This document shows, in pieces, positions 28,821 to 35,860 of a stretch of 36,568 nt of DNA (the first letter of the stretch is position 1; every line of letters starts with the position of its first letter). The DNA lies in assembly GCA_902800345.1 (NCBI GenBank), contig CADCDO010000059.1, positions 1 to 36,568 on the forward strand. Reading direction: 5' to 3'. A model generated the notes under the pieces. It made no database searches and was not told where the DNA came from. It saw nothing but the letters and a program-made list of their open reading frames with translations. This stretch comes from Fibrobacter succinogenes (GTDB lineage: Bacteria > Fibrobacterota > Fibrobacteria > Fibrobacterales > Fibrobacteraceae). The position numbers were made by a program, and so were the translations under genes.

Positions 28821-29821
28821 TGGGCTTCTGTCACTGTTGCTTAAAAGAAACCGATCAAGATTTTTGTCGAGCCTGTTCAAAGGCGCTATTTGGTGTTTCT
28901 AGATTTAGCGCGACCTTGGATTTCGATGTTCCACAACTCGCATTCGCAAAAGACGGAGCCGTCAAGAGAATTTCCATTTCTGGAGCGCAGACAAAGTTTT
29001 CCGTGAAAATCGAAAACAAGAAACTCACCAATACGGATCGTGGCGGAACACACATTCTCAAGCCGACACTATTGCCATACTACGAAAACTACCAAGATGC
29101 TCCTGCCAATGAACACGTGACAATGCTGATGGCACGCATCCTTTTCAAGATTCCAACAGCGTTATCCGCTCTACTTTACTTCAAAAACGGCGATCCAGTC
29201 TATATAACCAAGCGTTTTGACGTCATTGAATCTGACGAACACGCAGGGGAGCGACTGAGCCAAAGCGACTTTGCTCAAATTGCGGGTCTTGTTCCCGAAT
29301 TAAACGGAAGCGACTACAAATACAAGGGTATTTCGTACGAAGGAATCGCCTCACTGATTCACGAAAACGTAAGTGCCGCCGATGTCGCCGTTGAAGTGTT
29401 TTTCAGGACTGTCTTATTCAACTATCTTGTATGCAACGGCGATGCTCATGCAAAAAATTTTTCACTCCGCAATTCCGTCGAAAATCTTGATGTCTATGAT
29501 TTAACCCCCGCATACGACTTGCTGAACACATCGCTCCACATCCCCCACGAACAATCGCGTACCGCACTTGATTTATTCAAGGACGAAGACGATTTCAAGA
29601 CACCTTTTTACGAGGCAAACGGTTTTTATGGCGCTCCGGATTTTTTGGAATTCGCCAAGAGAATCGGAGTCGTCGAGAAGAGAGCAATGCGCTTCATAAC
29701 GCAGGCTATCGATGCGGTGCCCGCGATGGAAGAAATGCTAGACAAATCATTCCTAAGCGAACAAGGCAAAAAGAAGTACAAAGAATCTATCCGAGATAGA
29801 GCCAAAGCGCTAGGGCTGTAA
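28820..29821 (+). CDS. hipT: HipT serine/threonine kinase toxin
   Basis: A 333-residue HipA-fold kinase lacking the N-terminal subdomain. In E. coli HipT phosphorylates tryptophanyl-tRNA synthetase. The glycine-rich loop region has the SIS motif of HipT (S52 and S54 in RISISGAQTKFS), the ATP lysine is in HILKP (K81), the catalytic loop is NGDAHAKN (D208, N213) and the metal aspartate is in YDLTPAYD. At the N-terminus two cysteine pairs (C4/C7 and C16/C19) form a probable zinc finger. No frameshift separates it from hipS; the genes overlap as TGATG. The target synthetase here is inferred, not visible. Confidence 0.9.
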   Translation: MGFCHCCLKETDQDFCRACSKALFGVSRFSATLDFDVPQLAFAKDGAVKRISISGAQTKFSVKIENKKLTNTDRGGTHILKPTLLPYYENYQDAPANEHVTMLMARILFKIPTALSALLYFKNGDPVYITKRFDVIESDEHAGERLSQSDFAQIAGLVPELNGSDYKYKGISYEGIASLIHENVSAADVAVEVFFRTVLFNYLVCNGDAHAKNFSLRNSVENLDVYDLTPAYDLLNTSLHIPHEQSRTALDLFKDEDDFKTPFYEANGFYGAPDFLEFAKRIGVVEKRAMRFITQAIDAVPAMEEMLDKSFLSEQGKKKYKESIRDRAKALGL

Positions 29822-29862
29822 AGAAATCGACTTCAATAATTTTATAGAATATAAGGTGAAAT

Positions 29863-30630
29863 TTGGGAATTGAGCAGACACAGTCTGCACAATTAAGCTC
29901 GTTTCCAAAAGTTGTTTCGCTTACATCATTTTCAAACCACGTAGAAATTCTTTGTCATTGCAAAACTAAAGAGCAACGTCTTTTCTATATGCTTTACGCA
30001 AATAAAGAGCGTCTTAATTTTAGGGAATTGAAACGTTGTATTAAGAACGATACTTTCACGACCCTTTTACGTTCAAAGAAGAATCTTTCAAAAGGGATGC
30101 TGAAAAATTATCCGCAAGCAGGTATAGCCTTTAAGGACGAACTCTTCCTAGATTTTTTAAGCTTACCGCAAAAGCATTCGGAAAACAAACTAAAAAAATC
30201 TATTGTAGAGAAAATGAAGAATTTCATTTTGGAACTTGGCAGCAAAGATTTTCTTTTTGTTGATATGGAATATGTTTTGCAGGTCGGTGCATCTACATTC
30301 AAAGCCGATTTACTCTTTTATCATAGAGGCTTGCAGGCTTTAGTTGCAATTGAACTAAAAACAACAAAGTTTCATCCTAAGGATTTGGGACAACTTGAAT
30401 TCTACCTGGAAGCGTTGGATAGGGATGTGCGAAAGCCAAACGAAAATCCCTCCATCGGTATGATTCTTTGTCCTTCGGCAGATCAAGTTGTTGTCGAATA
30501 TGCGATGAATCGTTCAATGAGCCCTACATTAGTCGCAGAATACAAGAAGAAGTTGATTCCGCAAGAAACGGTTCAAAAATTGCTAGGCGAATACTGCGCC
30601 ACATTTGACAACGGGAACAAGCAAGGTTAA
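29863..30630 (+). CDS. DUF1016 (YhcG-like) PDDEXK nuclease, N-terminus missing
   Basis: A protein of up to 255 residues that matches the C-terminal two thirds of DUF1016/YhcG, a PDDEXK-fold nuclease family of mobile and defence loci. Core motifs are SFSNHVEILCHCKTKEQRLF, LNFRELKRCIKNDTFTTLLR, the nuclease strands FKADLLFYHR and AIELKT, then DLGQLEFYLEALDRDVRKPN and PSIGMILCPSADQVVVEYAM. Full-length members have about 330-350 residues; the N-terminal helical domain of roughly 100 residues is missing, and a stop lies two codons before the only available TTG start (29863). It is either a 5'-truncated remnant or a short form. It is on the same strand as hipBST, 41 bases downstream. Confidence 0.75.
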   Translation: MGIEQTQSAQLSSFPKVVSLTSFSNHVEILCHCKTKEQRLFYMLYANKERLNFRELKRCIKNDTFTTLLRSKKNLSKGMLKNYPQAGIAFKDELFLDFLSLPQKHSENKLKKSIVEKMKNFILELGSKDFLFVDMEYVLQVGASTFKADLLFYHRGLQALVAIELKTTKFHPKDLGQLEFYLEALDRDVRKPNENPSIGMILCPSADQVVVEYAMNRSMSPTLVAEYKKKLIPQETVQKLLGEYCATFDNGNKQG

Positions 30631-30674
30631 AAAATCAAAAGACTAAAAAAGATATTTTAGCGGGTTCGATAAAA

Positions 30675-30833
30675 TTGACCGTTATACCATTTACAGTTCC
30701 CGAGACAAAAGGGAACTTTGAAGTAATTCGAACAGCAATGCGCGAAGGTTTTGGGATTTTCCATGTAGAAGGCGACGAGGCCGTTTTTGAAGATGTAAAG
30801 TCATATCTCAAATTCAAAGGGGCTACCGTTTGA
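30675..30833 (+). pseudogene. DUF3791-like remnant
   Basis: A frame from the TTG at 30675 to the TGA at 30831-30833 encodes 52 residues (LTVIPFTVPETKGNFEVIRT ...). Its last 27 residues align with the end of the intact DUF3791 protein at 21306: GIFHVEGDEAVFEDVKSYLK against DLFHIEGDFAVLDDVRQYLE, then FKGATV against TKGAVI. The N-terminal half of the family is missing and no good start or ribosome-binding site is present. The stop overlaps the ATG of the next gene (TGATG). It is probably the 3' end of a decayed gene that still couples translation to its partner, though a short functional gene cannot be excluded. Confidence 0.6.
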
Positions 30834-31117
30834 TGCAAATTTCAGACTGGTTTAAAATCAGAGACAAAACTTTATTCTCAATGGATCTTGTGGCCATGAT
30901 GGCTGTCGAAGACATCGCAGAAAGAGAGCAAAAATCCAAAGAAGATGTACTCATCGCTTTCATGGAATCAAACACCGCAAAGATGCTCTACGACGACTCC
31001 ACAAAACTCTGGTGGGACGGCCCAGCCGCAACAGCAGAGGAATACGAGAAGGAAAAAAGTCGAAAGCAACCATTTCCTTCAATTGCCGCTGAAAGCTTAC
31101 CCCCAGCGTACCACTAG
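30833..31117 (+). CDS. Small partner protein, paralogue of the one at 20535
   Basis: A 94-residue protein homologous to the third gene of the DUF3791/DUF3990 module. The shared core is SNTAKMLYDDSTKLWWDGPA against SRTARQLYDEEQKLWCEGPA, with the same spacing to an N-terminal helix (SMDLVAMMAVEDIAERE). A C-terminal extension (SRKQPFPSIAAESLPPAYH) is not in the paralogue and may be readthrough into non-coding sequence. The ATG at 30833 overlaps the stop of the DUF3791-like remnant. A DUF3990 gene is absent, so this copy would lack the presumed toxin. Confidence 0.7.
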   Translation: MQISDWFKIRDKTLFSMDLVAMMAVEDIAEREQKSKEDVLIAFMESNTAKMLYDDSTKLWWDGPAATAEEYEKEKSRKQPFPSIAAESLPPAYH

Positions 31118-31216
31118 CCCCATTTTTCTCGTTAACCAAGCACTAGCAATCCGAAATCGTACAATTCTAGCTCCATAAAAAATGTTTCCATTACTGAACA
31201 AGAAAAGAGTGAAAGC

Positions 31217-31246
31217 TAGACAAAAGCTATAGCTTTTTCCTATATT
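31217..31246 (+). promoter_or_regulatory. Promoter of the thioredoxin-like gene with a palindrome
   Basis: TAGACA (31217-31222) and TATATT (31241-31246) are 18 bases apart; the -10 box ends seven bases before the ATG at 31254, so the mRNA may be leaderless. A perfect 16-base palindrome, AAAAGCTATAGCTTTT (31222-31237), fills the spacer and could bind a regulator. Confidence 0.6.
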
Positions 31247-31253
31247 ATTTCGT

Positions 31254-32045
31254 ATGAAACCGAACAATTTTTTAGCATTCGCCTGCGCAGCCATTTTAGC
31301 GGCAGGTTCTTTCTCCCTCGCGAATGCGAAAGGAGCACAAACTTTCAACGAAGACATCAGGATTGTCAAGGTCAATGACAGCAACTTCGAGAAAGAGGTT
31401 CTGAAATCCAAGAAGCCGGTGATTCTGGATATCACTTCCACAAGTTGCCCGCCATGTCTAGTCATGATTCCCACGCTCATTGGCATCGCAAAAAACTATA
31501 GCGACATCAAGATTGCGACGGTTGGCATCGACGAGCCTGGTATCGACAAGATCAAGGCTTCGCTTCCTATCCAGGCGTTCCCGACATTTTTCCTCTTTAA
31601 GGACGGGAAGATTGTGAACCAGCTGGTCGGTGTCGTGAAAGAAGACGATTTGTTCACGGCTTTGCAGTACACGCCGAAAAAGAATGCAGTCAAGTCCGTC
31701 AAGAAACAGAAGAATTCGCCGAAGAACCTTGTCTGCAAAACGAATGGTCAGTTCCACGGTCTCAAGAATCTCGTGACGATTTCGTTTGTGTTCGGTGCCA
31801 GCGAAATCGAGAACGTGGATATCGTGACGGATGTGTTCGTGCCGCCAGAAATGAGCGACAGGCGCGAAGAGATGATGGAGCATGTGCGTGCGAGCGGCAA
31901 GGGCGAAGTCACCCCGACGATGGCGGGTTTCCAGATGCATATCGACAATGATTGCCGTTTTATGAAGGCAATGGACATGAAACGCACTTCGACTTACGGC
32001 GAGATGCGCGCGGGGCTTGAACTGCAGGGATTTACCTGCGAATAA
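31254..32045 (+). CDS. Exported thioredoxin-like protein with C-terminal extension
   Basis: A 263-residue exported thiol-disulfide protein. The signal peptide MKPNNFLAFACAAILAAGSF ends at SLANA. A thioredoxin domain covers residues about 32-140, with the active site CPPC (C65, C68) in TSTSCPPCLVMIPTL and the cis-proline in QAFPTFFLF. The usual tryptophan before the first cysteine is a serine. Residues about 150-263 form an extra domain with two further cysteines (LVCKTNGQF and IDNDC, then GFTCE) that I do not recognise. It is monocistronic, with its own promoter and a strong terminator. The role may be periplasmic disulfide exchange. Confidence 0.87.
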   Translation: MKPNNFLAFACAAILAAGSFSLANAKGAQTFNEDIRIVKVNDSNFEKEVLKSKKPVILDITSTSCPPCLVMIPTLIGIAKNYSDIKIATVGIDEPGIDKIKASLPIQAFPTFFLFKDGKIVNQLVGVVKEDDLFTALQYTPKKNAVKSVKKQKNSPKNLVCKTNGQFHGLKNLVTISFVFGASEIENVDIVTDVFVPPEMSDRREEMMEHVRASGKGEVTPTMAGFQMHIDNDCRFMKAMDMKRTSTYGEMRAGLELQGFTCE

Positions 32046-32064
32046 GCAAAGATTCCATTCAACA

Positions 32065-32108
32065 AAAAAATCCCGCAGTTCATGTGAAAACTGCGGGATT
32101 TTCTTTTT
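32065..32108 (+). terminator. Rho-independent terminator of the thioredoxin-like gene
   Basis: AAAATCCCGCAGTT and AACTGCGGGATTTT form a perfect 14-base stem around CATGTGAA, followed by CTTTTTAAA. It begins 20 bases after the stop and, having an A tract on the other side, may also stop leftward transcripts. Confidence 0.93.
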
Positions 32109-32164
32109 AAAATTTATCTGAATTCTTTCTTTCGACTGGCCCAAGGACCTTTTGTCGAACCAAA

Positions 32165-32207
32165 GCTCTAAGTTCTAAGCTCTAAGTTCTACCAACTAAC
32201 AACTACC
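32165..32207. repeat. CTCTAAGTT repeats at the end of the ompH gene
   Basis: Three to four units of GCTCTAAGTTCTAA, then CCAACTAACAACTA, immediately downstream of (and touching) the stop codon of the leftward ompH gene. Of the same simple style as the TGGTTAG tracts at 3818 and 17665. Confidence 0.6.
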
Positions 32208-32718
32208 TATTATTCAGATAGTTCAGGACCTTGTTCGTAAGGTCATTTTCTTTTTTCCAGAACAGTACGGCGCCGGTCGCACGGTCAATGACCATGTCGT
32301 AGCCTTCCTGCAATGCGATTTCGTTCACGGCTTTGCGGATAAGCTGGATAATCGGAGCGCTCACTTTTTCGTTTTCGGTGATAAGTTCACCGTTGCGGCC
32401 ATAGACACGGTCGATGAACGACTTGAGCTCGGTATCCTTCTTGTTGTATTCGGCTTCGAGTTCGCGTTTCTTTTCATCCGAGTACATCAGGACCTGCTTA
32501 TCCAATTTTTCCTTGATGGCAGCGAGTTCCTTTTGCAACAGGTTCGCCTGCTGCTCCCATTTTGCCACCTGGCGGTCATATTCTTCCTGAGCCTTGCGGG
32601 TGCCCTTGAATCCGTCAAAAATAATCTTTGAATCCACATGGGCTATGCGGAGTCCGTCTTCGGCAAAGCTAGTGCATGCAAAGACTATCGAAAATAAAAT
32701 AATCAACTTACGAATCAT
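32203..32718 (-). CDS. skp: OmpH/Skp-family periplasmic chaperone
   Basis: A 171-residue protein of the OmpH/Skp family, which holds unfolded outer-membrane proteins in the periplasm on their way to BamA. The signal peptide is MIRKLIILFSIVFACTSFA, then IAHVDSKIIFDGFKGTRKAQ (the first strand and helix of Skp), a long coiled coil (about residues 45-110: QQANLLQKELAAIKEKLDKQ ... ELEAEYNKKDTELKSF) and the closing IQLIRKAVNEIALQEGYDMV then IDRATGAVLF. It begins 18 bases after the bamA stop, the order seen in most Gram-negative bacteria, and is surely cotranscribed with it. Confidence 0.93.
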   Translation of the reverse strand: MIRKLIILFSIVFACTSFAEDGLRIAHVDSKIIFDGFKGTRKAQEEYDRQVAKWEQQANLLQKELAAIKEKLDKQVLMYSDEKKRELEAEYNKKDTELKSFIDRVYGRNGELITENEKVSAPIIQLIRKAVNEIALQEGYDMVIDRATGAVLFWKKENDLTNKVLNYLNNR

Positions 32719-32736
32719 AGAGCTCCTCCAGTCGGG

Positions 32737-35520
32737 TTAGAATGCCTGACCAATGACAAAGTTGAATTCCATATCGCCGACCTTGGAGTACTTCGTTCCG
32801 GAGTAGGTTTCACCCGGATCAAGAGGCCAAGCAAAGTCGAAGCCGATAATGCCAAGCATAGGCACCACCACGCGGAAGCCGAAACCGATATCTTTCTTGA
32901 GCGTGGTCGGGTCCCATTCACGAAGCGGGTTCTTCTTCGGTTTATCAATTCGCTTGTCCAAATCGATGCGTTCGCCGAATACGTTACCAGCATCGAAGAA
33001 GAACGGCAAGAGATAGAATGTCTGCGGCACGAGTCCAAGCTGGAGTTCTGCACCGATGTACTGGTAGCTACGTCCCAGGCGGCTGTAACCGACAGTGCCC
33101 GAGCCGTAACCGCGGAGCATGCCGTCGTATCCGAGCACGCCACCCATTCTATAGAGTGTGCGGTGTTGCAGTTTGTCACCAAAGATGACGCCGTATTCGT
33201 TTGTAAGAGCAATTGTCAGGCGATCGCGGAAGAGCGGGAACCACCACTTGATGGAGAGGTCGGCCTTCACGAACTCGAAGTCGCTGCCAAAGGCGGCATT
33301 CGCCCACTGCACGTCGAGCACGTAGCGGGAGCCTTCGGTCGGGAACTGCGGCAGGTTCTTGTCGTCACGCTGGATGCGGAAGTTGAACGCAGACTCGATA
33401 CCTGTATAGACCACATAGCTGTTGGCGATGTTCGGGCCCTGGTCGTTCATGAGCCAACCATATCCCACTTGTCCGTAGAAGTAGTCGTCCGGCCACTTGA
33501 GGCGTTTACCCACAAAGATATTTCCGCCGTAACGCGTGACGTCATGTTCGTAGGAATCTTCCATGTTCCACCACGAATAGCTGAGGCTGGCACCCAACGT
33601 AATAGGCTTGTCGAGGAGCCACGGTTCGGTAAAGCTGATTGTCGCGCTCTTCTTGTCTGCGCCATACTCGAGATTGAGGGCTGCGGCCTGGCCATCGCCC
33701 ATACAGCAGTTCGGGATAGAGACGCTGGCGGTTCCGACAAAGCCGTCGCTTTCGCTGTAAGAAACGCCCAAACTGAACTGACCTGTACCCGCCTGCTTTT
33801 CCTGTACGGCGAAGTCCAAATCCACTTCCTGATCGCCAACGACCTTGATGTCCGGGACGACCATGTCGAAGTAGTTGAGCTGCATGATGTCGCGGAAGCT
33901 ACGTTCCAAGGCCGACTGGCGGTACGTGTCCCCCGGATACAGACGCACTTCGCGACGGATGACCTTTTCGTTTGTCTTCGTATTGCCACGGATATTGACC
34001 TTGTGGATTTGGGCGGGCAATCCTTCGTTCATCTTGTAAGCGAGGTTCACCACGGAATCGTTCTCGAACGTTCTCTCTTCGTCGAACTGGGCAAAGAGGT
34101 AACCGTCTTCACGGTAAGAATCGAGCAGCGCCTTCCTAGACGCTTCGTAGAGGTACTGGTCGAATACGGCTCCGCTATCCAACCGGAATACGTACTCGAG
34201 CATCTTGTCGCTCTGGACTTCGTTACCGGTAAAGTGGAGTCCGCCCATATAGTAGCGGCGGCCTTCGGTCACGTCGATGTGCACGATAATATCGCTCGAC
34301 GTCTTGATATTGTCGTACTTGTAAAGTGCGGGGACCAGGTCTTCGATCATATAGCGGACGAGGAGTTTGCTTTCGTAAGCGGAGCGCTTCTTGATTTTCA
34401 AGAGGGAATCGATTTTCGGGTTATTCCACTTTCGGCCTGCGACCATATCGATCCATTTTTTGCGGGCGCTTTCATAACGGATAATGTCGTTCAAAAGTTT
34501 CCAGGCGCCTTCTTCGTCCTTGACTTGCGGCATGCGTCTTGTCACCGGATTCTTGTCGCCGGCCTTACGCATGTTCCTGTAATAGTGGGTCACTTCCATC
34601 GTCGGCATGCCGCCCATCTTGTAAAGCGGGTTCGTCGAATCGGACAAAGCGTCGTTCAACTGCGTATAAAGCGGAGCCAGACGTTCTCCAACCGGCACCA
34701 TGCGTCCAAGGTAGAACAGGCATGTAGAATCCGGGAGATATTCCGCATGGAAATCGTTGAGCTCGGCATCCAAAAAGCCGAAATGGCGGAACACGTTCAG
34801 CACGGTATCGCGGTCAGCCTCAAAGACGTTTTCCTTGAACTCGCCGCCACCCCACCACTGGTTTTCTTTGGACAGCATGTGTTCCGTAATTTCTTCAACA
34901 GGCACATGGTCGTTGCCCTTCACGTCAACGCCGCGGACACGCACCTTGGAGCCTTCGCGAATCACGAAAGTCACCTTGTTCTGGTATTCATCCACCGGTT
35001 CTTCGCGGTAACCGACTTCAGCGAGGAGGAAGCCTTCGGAACGGTAATGGTCGAGCATCGCCTGGCGCGTACGTTCGAGCTGCGCCTTGCTATAGACCTG
35101 GCCCGGAATCATATGGATTTTCATCCGGAGGTCATCTTCGGAAACTTCGTCACAACCATCCAAAATAGCGGTATCAAGAGCGGGGAGTTCCTTCACCTTG
35201 AACACCAGGTCCACATTGGAACCATCGTCACCCACGTAATCCACCCATGCGGTCACATCGTCAAACAAGCCAGAAGCATAAAGCGAGCTTACCGAGTTCT
35301 GGACTTTTTCAGAAAGCGTAGTCGGGGAAAAGCTTTGCCCCGTGCGGATGCCAACACGTCCGAGAACCGAACGCTCGTCCATGTGATGAGTGCCTTCGAC
35401 ACGAATCTTGTTAATCTTATTCTCAACCATATACTTGTCGGATATTTGCGACATGTCCAACAATTGGGCATTCGACATACCGACCAAAGCAAGAACAAAT
35501 AAAAGCGAACGAGAACGCAG
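32737..35520 (-). CDS. bamA: Outer membrane protein assembly factor BamA
   Basis: The central subunit of the outer-membrane beta-barrel assembly machine, about 927 residues. Five POTRA domains lie in order: P1 (INKIRVEGTHHMDERSVLGR), P2 (AILDGCDEVSEDDL), P3 (VRGVDVKGNDHVPVEEI), P4 (MGGLHFTGNEVQSDKM) and P5 (VNIRGNTKTNEKVIRREVRL), then the 16-strand barrel with MLRGYGSGTVGYS in the position of the VRGF loop and ending FNFVIGQAF with the terminal phenylalanine. P3 is split by an insertion of about 145 residues (roughly 262-408) before its last strand. No ATG or GTG gives a signal peptide; the CTG at 35520 does (MRSRSLLFVLALVGMSNA), with AGGTAGG six bases upstream. The length is long compared with about 810 in E. 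coli. Confidence 0.95.
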   Translation of the reverse strand: MRSRSLLFVLALVGMSNAQLLDMSQISDKYMVENKINKIRVEGTHHMDERSVLGRVGIRTGQSFSPTTLSEKVQNSVSSLYASGLFDDVTAWVDYVGDDGSNVDLVFKVKELPALDTAILDGCDEVSEDDLRMKIHMIPGQVYSKAQLERTRQAMLDHYRSEGFLLAEVGYREEPVDEYQNKVTFVIREGSKVRVRGVDVKGNDHVPVEEITEHMLSKENQWWGGGEFKENVFEADRDTVLNVFRHFGFLDAELNDFHAEYLPDSTCLFYLGRMVPVGERLAPLYTQLNDALSDSTNPLYKMGGMPTMEVTHYYRNMRKAGDKNPVTRRMPQVKDEEGAWKLLNDIIRYESARKKWIDMVAGRKWNNPKIDSLLKIKKRSAYESKLLVRYMIEDLVPALYKYDNIKTSSDIIVHIDVTEGRRYYMGGLHFTGNEVQSDKMLEYVFRLDSGAVFDQYLYEASRKALLDSYREDGYLFAQFDEERTFENDSVVNLAYKMNEGLPAQIHKVNIRGNTKTNEKVIRREVRLYPGDTYRQSALERSFRDIMQLNYFDMVVPDIKVVGDQEVDLDFAVQEKQAGTGQFSLGVSYSESDGFVGTASVSIPNCCMGDGQAAALNLEYGADKKSATISFTEPWLLDKPITLGASLSYSWWNMEDSYEHDVTRYGGNIFVGKRLKWPDDYFYGQVGYGWLMNDQGPNIANSYVVYTGIESAFNFRIQRDDKNLPQFPTEGSRYVLDVQWANAAFGSDFEFVKADLSIKWWFPLFRDRLTIALTNEYGVIFGDKLQHRTLYRMGGVLGYDGMLRGYGSGTVGYSRLGRSYQYIGAELQLGLVPQTFYLLPFFFDAGNVFGERIDLDKRIDKPKKNPLREWDPTTLKKDIGFGFRVVVPMLGIIGFDFAWPLDPGETYSGTKYSKVGDMEFNFVIGQAF

Positions 35521-35860
35521 AATAGACCTACCTATAAAAGCAGTTTATTTAAATTTCTGCCCAAAAATACAAAAATTACACGTTACTGCCCACCCGAATT
35601 TTTTAAAAACGCCCTAACGGGCGACGAATAAACAGTTATGTGGACATAAGGGTTACATCGTCCCCGTTTTTACATTTTCTGAAATCATTACACAATATTC
35701 ACGGAAACCAGTCGTCCCCAAAAATGAACCCATATATATGGACCAGATTAGCGCTGTTTTTCCGCAAAAAAAAAGAAACAGAACAAAATCAAGCGCAAGT
35801 CTAACACATTATTTATATTTAGAAACGCAAAATTTAACACTCCCTATAAAAAAGGTTACT
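35521..35860. other. Divergent spacer between bamA and the phenylacetate-CoA ligase
   Basis: No gene is seen in these 340 bases. It is AT-rich and holds a short GC hairpin, CGCCCTAACGGGCG (35610-35623), which read leftward is followed by TTTTTAAAAAA and so resembles a weak terminator or attenuator in the bamA leader; a perfect 12-base palindrome CCATATATATGG (35730-35741); and the AAGG ribosome-binding site of the ligase at 35852-35855. No promoter for bamA or the ligase is convincing. Confidence 0.55.

Noticed and set aside
28470..29821. A single hipA gene split by a frameshift
   Set aside because: The hipS and hipT genes overlap as TGATG with proper starts, the sizes match HipBST, and hipT begins with its own cysteine-rich segment.
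33163..35502. Open frame of 779 codons opposite bamA
   Set aside because: Antisense shadow; the BamA domains on the other strand are complete and in order.
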